Position numbers and translations under genes: made by a program
The notes under the pieces: model-generated
What the model saw: the letters and a program-made list of their open reading frames with translations, nothing else
Databases searched by the model: none
Told to the model about the DNA's origin: nothing
Origin: JACCTU01 sp963769665
GTDB lineage: Bacteria; Actinomycetota; Thermoleophilia; Gaiellales; Gaiellaceae
Direction of reading: 5' to 3'
NCBI GenBank assembly: GCA_963769665.1
Contig: CAVYMQ010000003.1
Location: forward strand, 1,798,001 to 1,862,000
Length of the DNA stretch: 64,000 nt
Shown: positions 23,978-33,783 of the stretch, one piece after another
Numbering within the stretch: position 1 is the stretch's first letter
How the letters are laid out: the number at the start of each line of letters is the position of its first letter

Positions 23978-24663
23978 TGGAAGCGATCCTTCTCGCGGGA
24001 GGCCGGGCCGAGCGGCTCGGCGACGCTGCGCAGGGGCGCCCGAAGGCGCTCGTCGACGTCGGTGGGAAGCCGCTCGCGGAGCACCAGATCCGCCGGCTGG
24101 CGCGGTCCGGCGTCGACCGTGTGATCGTGAGCTGCCGGGCGGGGCAGGAGGACGAGTTCGCGCGCGCGTTGGAGGGCGTCGGCGTCGAGCTCGCGTTCGC
24201 CGGCGAGCGGGAGCCGCTCGGGCGTGGGGGAGGCCTCAAGTTCGCTGCGCGCGAACGGCGCGAGTCCGGCCCGTGCTTCGCGCTGAACGGCGATGAGCTC
24301 TTCGACGTCGATCTCGAGGCGCTGCTCGCGCTGCACCGCGAACGCTCGCCCGCGGCGACGATCACCGTCGCGCCGCTCCCGTCGCCGTTCGGCGTCGTCG
24401 ACGTGGCCGACGATGGCACGGTCGAGGGCTTCCGGGAGGCGCCGCTGCTGCCGCACTGGGTGAACATGGGGCTCTACGTCCTCGACGACGAGGCAATCGA
24501 GCGGCTGCCCGACAAAGGCGATCACGAGACGTCGACGTTCCCCGAGCTTGCGCAGGAGCGAAAGCTGCTCGCGTTCAGGCACGAGGGCCTGTGGCTGACG
24601 GTGAACACGCCCAAGGACCTGCGCCGCGCCGAAGAACACTTCGCGGCCGCGGAACCGGCGTAG
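23977..24663 (+). CDS. Sugar-1-phosphate nucleotidyltransferase
   Basis: This 228-residue enzyme has the nucleotidyltransferase signature LLAGGRAERLGDAAQGRPKA at the N-terminus, with PKAL as the substrate Lys motif, and the metal Asp in ALNGDELFDVDL. It would make an NDP-sugar from a sugar-1-phosphate and NTP. The short length and PFGVVDVADDGTVEGFREAP resemble mannose-1-phosphate guanylyltransferase-like proteins, but the sugar cannot be told. The GTG start overlaps the previous stop, so it is translated from the same operon. Confidence 0.85.
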   Translation: MEAILLAGGRAERLGDAAQGRPKALVDVGGKPLAEHQIRRLARSGVDRVIVSCRAGQEDEFARALEGVGVELAFAGEREPLGRGGGLKFAARERRESGPCFALNGDELFDVDLEALLALHRERSPAATITVAPLPSPFGVVDVADDGTVEGFREAPLLPHWVNMGLYVLDDEAIERLPDKGDHETSTFPELAQERKLLAFRHEGLWLTVNTPKDLRRAEEHFAAAEPA

Positions 24664-24690
24664 GATCGCGGGATAGACGCCTCGCCGAAC

Positions 24691-25080
24691 TTGAACAGCC
24701 TCGACGCTTGGACCGTCGACCCGCGGCGGGTCGAGAAGCCCTGGGGCTGGGAGCTGATCTGGGCTGACACGGATCGGTACGTGGGCAAGATCCTCTTCGT
24801 CGCCGCCGGCCGGTCCCTGAGCCTCCAGTACCACGAGCGCAAGGACGAGTCCTGGTACGTCCAGTCGGGGCGCGCCAAGCTCGAGCTCGGCTCCTCGGGG
24901 GACGCAGTGCTGAACGAGGTGGTGATCGGGCTGGGTGAGGCCTTCCACTACCCGCCGGGCACCGTCCACAGGGTCACGGCGCTCGAGGACACGACGATCC
25001 TGGAGGTCTCGACGCCTGACCTCGACGACGTCGTCCGGCTCGCGGACGACTACGGCCGCGAGGGCACCTCAAAACCTTAA
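24691..25080 (+). CDS. Cupin, phosphomannose isomerase type II-like
   Basis: This 129-residue protein matches the C-terminal cupin of type II phosphomannose isomerases: VEKPWGWELIWA, then SLQYHERKDESWYVQSG with metal ligands, and HYPPGTVHRVTALED. It probably acts on a sugar phosphate beside the upstream nucleotidyltransferase. The only in-frame start after the preceding TAG is the TTG at 24691, so the start is fairly firm. Its stop lies within the operator-like palindrome of the next gene. Confidence 0.85.
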   Translation: MNSLDAWTVDPRRVEKPWGWELIWADTDRYVGKILFVAAGRSLSLQYHERKDESWYVQSGRAKLELGSSGDAVLNEVVIGLGEAFHYPPGTVHRVTALEDTTILEVSTPDLDDVVRLADDYGREGTSKP

Positions 25081-25097
25081 CACTCTCGTGGTAAGGT
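25074..25097 (+). promoter_or_regulatory. Palindromic operator overlapping the -10 box of the MerR-type gene
   Basis: ACCTTAACAC, four bases, then GTGGTAAGGT form a 24-bp imperfect palindrome with 9 of 10 arm positions matching. The right arm contains the -10 box TAAGGT (25092-25097), six bases before the GTG at 25104. MerR-family proteins bind such dyads at their own promoters, so autoregulation is likely. The mRNA would be leaderless. Confidence 0.6.
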
Positions 25098-25103
25098 CTG
25101 GGC

Positions 25104-25427
25104 GTGGATGCGCTCACGGTCTCGGACGCCGCCGCCCGGACGGGCTGGTCGGCGCGGATGCTGCGGTACCTCGAGGCCTCGGGCCTCGTCGAGCCGCGGC
25201 GGACCGACACCGGGTACCGCCTCTACGGGCTCCGGGAGCTGAACCAGCTGAGGTCTCTGAGGGAGCTGCGCCGGCGGTTCGGCGTCGAGCTCGCCGAGAT
25301 GGCCTTCGCTCTCCGCATGCGGCGTGACCCCGAGCTCCGCGCCGCCGTCGACACGTGGCTGCACGGCAGCGGCGTGGACGCGCTCGACTGGGAGCAGCGC
25401 AAGCACGAGCGCCTGCTCGCCGCCTGA
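25104..25427 (+). CDS. MerR-family transcriptional regulator
   Basis: This 107-residue protein has a winged-helix MerR domain at the N-terminus (VSDAAARTGWSARMLRYLEA, then GLVEPRRTDTGYRLYG) and a short helical C-terminus. It contains no Cys, so it is unlikely to sense metals or redox through thiols as many MerR proteins do. It lies directly upstream of ahcY, 44 bases apart, and probably shares its transcript. A link to control of the SAM/SAH cycle is inferred only from position. The GTG start is supported by the adjacent -10 box and palindrome. Confidence 0.85.
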   Translation: MDALTVSDAAARTGWSARMLRYLEASGLVEPRRTDTGYRLYGLRELNQLRSLRELRRRFGVELAEMAFALRMRRDPELRAAVDTWLHGSGVDALDWEQRKHERLLAA

Positions 25428-25471
25428 CCCGCACCTACACTGCCCGACCACTCACGAGGGAAGAGGACGCA

Positions 25472-26740
25472 TTGGCTACGACACGCAGACACGACGTAAA
25501 GGACTTGTCGCTCGCGCCTGAGGGCGTGCGGCGCATCGAGTGGGCCGACCGGCAGATGCCGGTGCTCGCCGCGATCCGTGAACGCTTCGAGAACGAGCAG
25601 CCGCTGTCCGGCTACCGCGTTGCCGCGTGCCTGCACGTGACGACGGAGACCGCGAACCTGATGCGGACGCTGAAGGCCGGAGGCGCCGACGTGGTGCTCT
25701 GCGCCTCGAACCCGCTCTCGACGCAGGACGACGTCGCCGCAGCGCTCGTCGACGAGTACGACATCGCCGTCTTCGCGATCAAGGGCGAGGACAACGACAC
25801 CTACTACCAGCACATCGAGGCCGCGGTCGACCACAAGCCGCAGATCACGATGGACGACGGCGCCGACGTGATCGGCGTGCTCCACTCAGCGCGGCGCGAG
25901 CAGCTCGGCGACGTGATCGCCGGCACGGAGGAGACGACGACCGGCGTGATCCGGCTCAAGGCGCTCGAGCGCGACGGTGCGCTCGGGTTCCCCGTGATCG
26001 CGGTCAACGACGCGTTCACGAAGCACATGTTCGACAACCGCTACGGCACCGGCCAGTCGACGATCGACGGGATCATCCGCGCGACCAACGTCCTGCTCGG
26101 CGGGAAGCGCTTCGTGATCGCCGGATACGGCTGGGTCGGCAAGGGCGTCGCGATGCGCGCGAAGGGCATGGGCTCGCACGTGATCATCACGGAGGTCGAT
26201 CCCCTCAAGGCTCTCGAAGCGATCATGGACGGGTTCGAGGTGATGCCGATGGAGCAGGCCGCCAAGGTCGGCGACATCTTCTGCACCGCGACCGGTGACA
26301 AGTCCGTGATCCGGCGCGAGCACATGGAACAGATGAAGGACGGCGCGATCCTCTCGAACACCGGTCACTTCAACGTCGAGATCGACATCCCGGCGCTTCG
26401 GACGCTCGCGAGCGAGACGCGTGAGGCTCGCCAGTTCGTCGAGGAGTTCACGCTCTCCGACGGTCGCCGGCTCTACCTGCTCGGCGAAGGCCGCCTGATC
26501 AACCTCGCCGCCGCGGAAGGGCATCCGGCGATCGTGATGGACATGTCGTTCGCGAACCAGGCGCTCTCCGCCGAGTACGCGGTCCAGCACGCGGCCGAGC
26601 TCGAGCGGAAGGTCTACCCGGTCCCTGCGGCAATCGACGCGGAGATTGCGAAGCTCAAGCTCGCGACGATGGGCGTCGAGGTCGACATCCTGACCGACGA
26701 GCAGGAGCGCTACCTCGCGTCCTGGGACGAAGGAACCTGA
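25472..26740 (+). CDS. ahcY: Adenosylhomocysteinase (S-adenosylhomocysteine hydrolase)
   Basis: This 422-residue NAD-dependent enzyme splits S-adenosylhomocysteine into adenosine and homocysteine, feeding metH. Visible motifs are LHVTTETANLMRTLKAGGAD, the NAD-binding VIAGYGWVGKGVAMRAKG, the block GHFNVEID, and NLAAAEGHPAIVMDMSFANQ. The C-terminus ERYLASWDEGT is typical. I chose TTG 25472 after GAGGGAAGAGGA at 25457-25468. The open frame upstream reads through the MerR-type gene. It is the shorter form of the family, without the large insert of many bacterial enzymes. Confidence 0.96.
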   Translation: MATTRRHDVKDLSLAPEGVRRIEWADRQMPVLAAIRERFENEQPLSGYRVAACLHVTTETANLMRTLKAGGADVVLCASNPLSTQDDVAAALVDEYDIAVFAIKGEDNDTYYQHIEAAVDHKPQITMDDGADVIGVLHSARREQLGDVIAGTEETTTGVIRLKALERDGALGFPVIAVNDAFTKHMFDNRYGTGQSTIDGIIRATNVLLGGKRFVIAGYGWVGKGVAMRAKGMGSHVIITEVDPLKALEAIMDGFEVMPMEQAAKVGDIFCTATGDKSVIRREHMEQMKDGAILSNTGHFNVEIDIPALRTLASETREARQFVEEFTLSDGRRLYLLGEGRLINLAAAEGHPAIVMDMSFANQALSAEYAVQHAAELERKVYPVPAAIDAEIAKLKLATMGVEVDILTDEQERYLASWDEGT

Positions 26741-26750
26741 GCCGACAGAC

Positions 26751-27509
26751 GTGAAGGCGCTTGTTCTCGCAGCGGGGTACGCGACTCGCCTGTACCCGCT
26801 GACCGAGTCGATTGCGAAGCCGCTCCTGACGATCGGCGGGCGGCCGATGGTGGATCACATTCTCGACCGGATCCGCGAGGCGGATCCGGTCGAGGTGCAT
26901 GTCGTGACGAACTCGAAGTTCGCCGCCGCCTTCTCCGAGTGGGCGCCGCCGGGCGTCACCGTCAACGACGACGGGACGACCAGCGAGCACGACCGGCTCG
27001 GCGCGATCGGCGACCTACGGTTCGTGCTCGATCGCGTCGGGATCGACGACGACTGGCTCGTCGTCGCGGGCGACAACCTCTTCGACTACAGCCTTGGCGA
27101 CTACGTAGGTTGGTGGCGCTCGAAAGGGGTTGCGAGCGCGGTCGCGCTCTACGAGCACCCGGACCGCGAGCTCGTCAAGCAGTACGGCGTCGTCGAGCTC
27201 GACGAGCACGAGCGCGTCGTGTCCTTCGTCGAGAAGCCGGCCGACCCGCCGTCGAACCTGGCCGCAACGGCGTGCTACCTCTTCCACCGCGAGCACCTGA
27301 AGCTCGTCGCGACCTACCTGGAGGAGGGCAACTCGCCGGACCAGCCGGGTCGCTTCGTCGAGTGGCTCCATCGGCGCGCCCCGGTGTACGGCTACCGCTT
27401 CAGCGGCGAGTGGCTGGACATCGGCGACCGCGACCAGCTCCTCGAGGCGGACAACCGCGCGAGAGCCCGCGCAGGCCAGTCCCCGCGGGCCGAGTACATC
27501 CCGGACTGA
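26751..27509 (+). CDS. Sugar nucleotidyltransferase (glucose-1-phosphate thymidylyltransferase-like)
   Basis: This 252-residue enzyme starts KALVLAAGYATRLYPLTES with the pyrophosphorylase signature, followed by AKPLLTIGGRPMVDHIL, the metal site VVAGDNLFDYSL, and the substrate loop VEKPADPPSN. The FSGEWLDIGDRDQLLEA ending is typical for RmlA-like enzymes. It probably makes dTDP- or UDP-glucose. The GTG start is ten bases after the ahcY stop and has no strong ribosome site. A hairpin follows its stop. Confidence 0.86.
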   Translation: MKALVLAAGYATRLYPLTESIAKPLLTIGGRPMVDHILDRIREADPVEVHVVTNSKFAAAFSEWAPPGVTVNDDGTTSEHDRLGAIGDLRFVLDRVGIDDDWLVVAGDNLFDYSLGDYVGWWRSKGVASAVALYEHPDRELVKQYGVVELDEHERVVSFVEKPADPPSNLAATACYLFHREHLKLVATYLEEGNSPDQPGRFVEWLHRRAPVYGYRFSGEWLDIGDRDQLLEADNRARARAGQSPRAEYIPD

Positions 27510-27525
27510 GCCCGGCAGAGCGCAC

Positions 27526-27548
27526 CCCCACCCTCAAATTGGGTGGGG
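27526..27548 (+). terminator. Hairpin terminator candidate
   Basis: CCCCACCC (27526-27533) pairs with GGGTGGGG (27541-27548) around TCAAATT. It lies 17 bases after the nucleotidyltransferase stop. No T-run follows. Confidence 0.6.
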
Positions 27549-27677
27549 TCGCTTCCCTCCGCCCACGGCGGAGACGCTACCGCCGGCGCGCAGCGTCAGG
27601 TGTTGCGAAATCGTGCCGCTGCGTGCCGACGACGTGACGATCGCTCCACAGCGGGCCGATCTCGTCGACGGCGGCCG

Positions 27678-27683
27678 TACCGT
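27678..27683 (+). promoter_or_regulatory. -10 box of the ComF-like gene, leaderless-type
   Basis: TACCGT ends six bases before the GTG at 27690, with no ribosome site between. It suggests a leaderless mRNA. Confidence 0.4.
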
Positions 27684-27689
27684 CGTTGC

Positions 27690-28370
27690 GTGGCCCCGGG
27701 CCTCCTCGACCTGCTTCTCCCGCAACGCTGCGCGGTGTGCGGACTTCCCGGCGCGCAGGTCTGCAGCGCCTGCCTCCTCGCATTGCCGAGGCTTCGCGGC
27801 CCTCGCTGCGAGCGCTGCTGCGCGCCGACCGCCTGGCCGGTCCGCCGCTGTCGCGAGTGCGCCGGTCGGCGACTGGCTTTCGCGCGCGCCCGCTCGGCGG
27901 TCGCCTACGACGAATCCGTCGGCCGTCTGGTCCACGCGTGGAAGGAACGAGGGCTCCGTCGCCTCTCCGCAGCCGCGGCCGCGGTGACCGCCGACGCGGT
28001 CGAGCACCGAGGCGAGCCGCTCGTCTTCGTCCCGCCCGATCCCGAGCGCCGCCGCGGGCGCGGCTATCACCCCGCCGAGACGCTGGCGCGCGAGCTCGGC
28101 GCGCGCTGGGACGTCCCCGTTCTCGCGGTGCTCGCCCGCGCGCGCCGGGGTGCTCGACAGCGCGGTCTCACGCTTCCCGAGCGCCGGGCCAACGTGCGCG
28201 GAGCCTTCCTGGCCACTCGCGTGCCACCCGCCGTCGTGCTGGTCGACGACGTCTACACGACGGGTGCAACGGCCAACGCAGCGGCCTCCGCATTGCGACG
28301 GGCAGGCGCGCGCCGCGTCGAGGTCGTGACGTTCGCACGCGCGGTTCGTGGGTATACAGTGACGACCTAG
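27690..28370 (+). CDS. ComF-family phosphoribosyltransferase
   Basis: This 226-residue protein has an N-terminal zinc-ribbon-like region with CxxC pairs (C14/C17, C25/C28, C40/C43, C54/C57) and a C-terminal phosphoribosyltransferase domain with the PRPP motif VVLVDDVYTTGAT at residues 182-194. ComF proteins are needed for DNA uptake in competent species, but they are widespread without competence, and their reaction is not settled. The frame is open further upstream, but family similarity begins at VAPGLLDLLLPQRCAVCG. Position before hpf and secA is usual. Confidence 0.88.
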   Translation: MAPGLLDLLLPQRCAVCGLPGAQVCSACLLALPRLRGPRCERCCAPTAWPVRRCRECAGRRLAFARARSAVAYDESVGRLVHAWKERGLRRLSAAAAAVTADAVEHRGEPLVFVPPDPERRRGRGYHPAETLARELGARWDVPVLAVLARARRGARQRGLTLPERRANVRGAFLATRVPPAVVLVDDVYTTGATANAAASALRRAGARRVEVVTFARAVRGYTVTT

Positions 28371-28397
28371 GCTTGACCGGCCCACGAGGAGGACGCG

Positions 28398-28937
28398 TTG
28401 CGACTTCAGGTGAAGGGCAGGAACCTCGACGTCACCGACTCCATCCGCAGCTACGCCGAGCAGAAGCTCAAGAAGCTCGACAAGCAGCTGAACGACGCGA
28501 CCGAGATCGAGCTCGAGCTCGCCGTCGAGAAGAACCCGTCGATCGCCGCGAACCAGATCGCCGAGGCGACCGTCTGGACGAAAGGCCCGACCCTGCGGGC
28601 GCGTGAGGCTTCCGAGGACATGCGTGCCTCGATCGACCAGCTGACGGAGAAGCTCGTCCGCCAGGTCAGGCACTACCGCGACAAGCGGAGCTACCGCGGC
28701 GCGCGCAACCACGGTCCCGTCGACGGAGGAGCCCCAGCGTTGCCAGACGACCAGCTGGACGAGCAGATCGTCAAGACGAAGCAGTTCCCCGACAAGCCGA
28801 TGAGCCCCGACGAAGCCGTGCTGCAGCTCGAGCTGATCGGCCACGACTTCTTCGTCTTCAGAAACGAGACCGGCGAGGTGAACGTCGTCTACCGCCGCAA
28901 GGACGGCGGGTACGGTCTGATCGAGCCCGCGACGTGA
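28398..28937 (+). CDS. hpf: Ribosome hibernation promoting factor, long form
   Basis: This 179-residue protein has an N-terminal ribosome-binding domain (KGRNLDVTDSIRSYAEQKLK) of about 100 residues, a linker, and the C-terminal dimerisation domain (EAVLQLELIGHDFFVFRNE). The long form joins two 70S ribosomes into inactive 100S dimers in resting cells. The TTG start at 28398 follows GAGGAGGA at 28386-28393. A TAGGCT box at 28368-28373 may start its transcript. It lies just upstream of secA, a common arrangement. Confidence 0.94.
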   Translation: MRLQVKGRNLDVTDSIRSYAEQKLKKLDKQLNDATEIELELAVEKNPSIAANQIAEATVWTKGPTLRAREASEDMRASIDQLTEKLVRQVRHYRDKRSYRGARNHGPVDGGAPALPDDQLDEQIVKTKQFPDKPMSPDEAVLQLELIGHDFFVFRNETGEVNVVYRRKDGGYGLIEPAT

Positions 28938-29491
28938 GCTTCCGGCGGCGCGAGAAGCCGCTGCACGAACGCCTCGCCGAGCAGGGCGGCATGACGATGT
29001 CGACGGAGGTCACCCGAGACGTCGCGCCGTGGAACCAGGCAGGCGTCCATGGCGTCCCGCGGCCGCGTCAGTGGGACGCGGTCGTCACCGCCGAAGCCGA
29101 CCTCCCCGGCGACTCCGTCAACTTCGTCACGCTCGAGGATCGAACGGTGGTCGTCGACGAAGACGTCCCGGACGACCAGCTCGCACCGCTCGCCGACGCC
29201 GTCGAGACGCAGCTCAACCCGCCGTACCGCGCCGAGGGCACGAGGCGCGACGACCGGTTGTGGGCCGTCGGCGCGAGCAAGATCACCGTCGTCGCGATCG
29301 ACGAGGAGATCGGCGGCGACACGGTGGAGCTCGCCGTCCGAGAGGGAGTCGTGACGCAGCTCGTGGACGGTGGTCACGGCTTCGGCTCGATCCCGGCGCT
29401 CGAGGCGCTCGGCGCAGGAATGCCGTCCTTCGTCGTGCGCGCCGACCGCATCGACGGTGACCTCTGGGAGGTCGTCGTCCTACCGCTCTAG
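28934..29491 (+). CDS. Conserved-looking protein of unknown function between hpf and secA
   Basis: This 185-residue soluble protein starts with a GTG that overlaps the hpf stop as GTGA, so it is probably translated with hpf. It begins with a basic stretch (SFRRREKPLHERLAEQGG). The rest is acidic and beta-rich, with repeated Val/Asp strings such as DRTVVVDEDVPDDQLAPLA and ITVVAIDEEIGGDTVELAV. No membrane segment, signal peptide or Cys is seen. I do not recognise a family. Codon use matches the neighbours, which supports a real gene. Confidence 0.7.
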   Translation: MSFRRREKPLHERLAEQGGMTMSTEVTRDVAPWNQAGVHGVPRPRQWDAVVTAEADLPGDSVNFVTLEDRTVVVDEDVPDDQLAPLADAVETQLNPPYRAEGTRRDDRLWAVGASKITVVAIDEEIGGDTVELAVREGVVTQLVDGGHGFGSIPALEALGAGMPSFVVRADRIDGDLWEVVVLPL

Positions 29492-29515
29492 CGGCTGATG
29501 TGAAGTGCCGCGACA

Positions 29516-29534
29516 GCGGCCGCGAAGCGGCCGC
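29516..29534 (+). terminator. Hairpin with two NotI-type palindromes
   Basis: GCGGCCGC (29516-29523) and GCGGCCGC (29527-29534) are separated by GAA and form an eight-base stem, followed by CTTTAG. It is probably the terminator of the hpf transcript. Confidence 0.55.
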
Positions 29535-29555
29535 CTTTAGGGGGTCTTCGCGCGT

Positions 29556-29581
29556 CGCGGATCCGCGCGAGCGGATTCGCG
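29556..29581 (+). promoter_or_regulatory. Second stem-loop upstream of secA
   Basis: CGCGGATCCGC (29556-29566) pairs with GCGGATTCGCG (29571-29581) around GCGA, with one G-T pair. It lies 30 bases upstream of the secA -10 box. It may be a second terminator or a protein site. Confidence 0.4.
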
Positions 29582-29610
29582 GCCTGCGCAGCCAGCTCGA
29601 AGAGAGCCGC

Positions 29611-29616
29611 TACCCT
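29611..29616 (+). promoter_or_regulatory. -10 box of secA, leaderless-type
   Basis: TACCCT ends eight bases before the ATG at 29625. No ribosome-binding site is present, so secA may be translated from a leaderless mRNA. Confidence 0.45.
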
Positions 29617-29624
29617 TAGCCCGC

Positions 29625-32285
<2,661 letters not shown>

Positions 32286-32292
32286 CGCGCCT

Positions 32293-33783
32293 GTGACCTT
32301 CGATGCCGAGTTCCGCAGGCGCTCGCTCGAGCGCATGGCGGAGCGTGAGCTCGACGTCCTCGTGGTCGGCGGTGGAATCACCGGCAGCGGTGTCGCGCTC
32401 GACGCGGCGTCCCGTGGGCTCTCGGTCGGGCTCGTGGAGCGCGAGGACTTCGCGTCCGGCACTTCCGGCCGGTCCTCGCGCCTGATCCACGGCGGCGTGC
32501 GCTACCTCGCGCAGCGCGAGCTCGGGCTGGTGCGCGAGTCGCTGCGGGAGCGCGCAATCATCCTGCGCCTCGCACCGCACCTGTTGCGGACGCTGCCGAT
32601 CTACCTGCCGCGCTCCGACCTCGCCTTTCGCGCGGCGTTCACGATCTACGACCTGCTCGCGCTGGGCGTGAACGTCGCACGGCACCGCCACGTCGACGCG
32701 GACGAGCTCGACCGGGTCGCGCCGGGGCTCGAGCACCGGGGTGGAGGCTTCGTCTACCACGAGTGTGCGACCGACGACGCGCGGCTCACGCTCGAGATCG
32801 CGCGCGCAGCAGCAGCGCACGGCGCGCTCGTCGCGAACCATGCGCGTGTCGAGGCTCTGCTGGGTGACGGCCGCGTCACCGGAGCAATCGTTCGCGACGA
32901 GCTCGACGGCGAGACCGCGGAGATCCGCGCGAAGACGACCGTCAACGCGACGGGCGTCTGGTCGGAACGACTGCAGTCGCTCGCCACGGACAGTCCGAGG
33001 CGCCACGTCGCGAGCAAGGGCATCCACCTCGTCTTCCGCCCCGGCGCGGTTCGCGCGCGCACTGGGCTGCTCATCCCGTCGGGTGAGGACGACCGCCGCT
33101 TCGTGTTCGTGATCCCGTGGGAAGGCCGCTACTACGCCGGCACGACCGACACCGCTTATGAGGGAGACCTCGAGGCACCGGCGGTCGAGCAGTCCGATGT
33201 CGACTACGTGCTCGGTGCAGTTGCGCGGTCGTTCCCGGACGTGAACGAGCGGTGCGTCGTCGCCTCGTGGGCGGGGCTGCGGCCGTTGGCGCGCGGCGGC
33301 GACGGGCCGACCGCCGACCTCTCACGCCGCCATCAGATCTACGAGGAGCCGACCGGTTTGCTCACGGTGACCGGCGGCAAGCTCACGACCTATCGCGCGA
33401 TGGCGGAGGACGTCGTGGATCGGATCGCGCCGAACACGAAGAGCCGCACTCGTGAGCTGCCGCTCGGGCTGACCATGCTGCTCACCGAGGCGCTCGCGCG
33501 CGCGGCGCGCGCTGCTGCTGCGGTCGGGCTGTCAGAGGACGCGGGCCGCCGGTTCGTCCACCGCTACGGGGACGACTGGCGGGCCGCGGTCGCCCTGATC
33601 GAAGAGCGGCCGGAGCTCGCGACCCCGGTCGCCGACGCCGGCCTTGCGCTTGGGGTGGACCGCGAGCTCGCGCGAACCCGCGAAATGGCGCTGACCGAGG
33701 ACGACGTGATGGAGCGGCGGCTGCGCTTGACGACGCTCGGCGTGTCGAGCGTGGCGGCCGCGAGGCTACCATCGACCCGATGA
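32293..33783 (+). CDS. glpD: Aerobic glycerol-3-phosphate dehydrogenase
   Basis: This 496-residue FAD enzyme oxidises sn-glycerol-3-phosphate to dihydroxyacetone phosphate at the membrane. The N-terminal FAD loop is VVGGGITGSG (residues 24-33). FASGTSGRSSRLIHGGVRYL follows, a GlpD signature, and TGLLTVTGGKLTTYRAMAED lies near the end. The GTG start is eight bases after secA. Its TGA overlaps the prfB ATG. It is unusual to find it between secA and prfB, which are commonly adjacent. No other glp gene is nearby. Confidence 0.93.
   Translation: MTFDAEFRRRSLERMAERELDVLVVGGGITGSGVALDAASRGLSVGLVEREDFASGTSGRSSRLIHGGVRYLAQRELGLVRESLRERAIILRLAPHLLRTLPIYLPRSDLAFRAAFTIYDLLALGVNVARHRHVDADELDRVAPGLEHRGGGFVYHECATDDARLTLEIARAAAAHGALVANHARVEALLGDGRVTGAIVRDELDGETAEIRAKTTVNATGVWSERLQSLATDSPRRHVASKGIHLVFRPGAVRARTGLLIPSGEDDRRFVFVIPWEGRYYAGTTDTAYEGDLEAPAVEQSDVDYVLGAVARSFPDVNERCVVASWAGLRPLARGGDGPTADLSRRHQIYEEPTGLLTVTGGKLTTYRAMAEDVVDRIAPNTKSRTRELPLGLTMLLTEALARAARAAAAVGLSEDAGRRFVHRYGDDWRAAVALIEERPELATPVADAGLALGVDRELARTREMALTEDDVMERRLRLTTLGVSSVAAARLPSTR
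33767..33772 (+). promoter_or_regulatory. -10 box of prfB, leaderless-type
   Basis: TACCAT lies in the 3' end of glpD and ends seven bases before the prfB ATG at 33780. It would give a leaderless prfB transcript. Confidence 0.4.
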
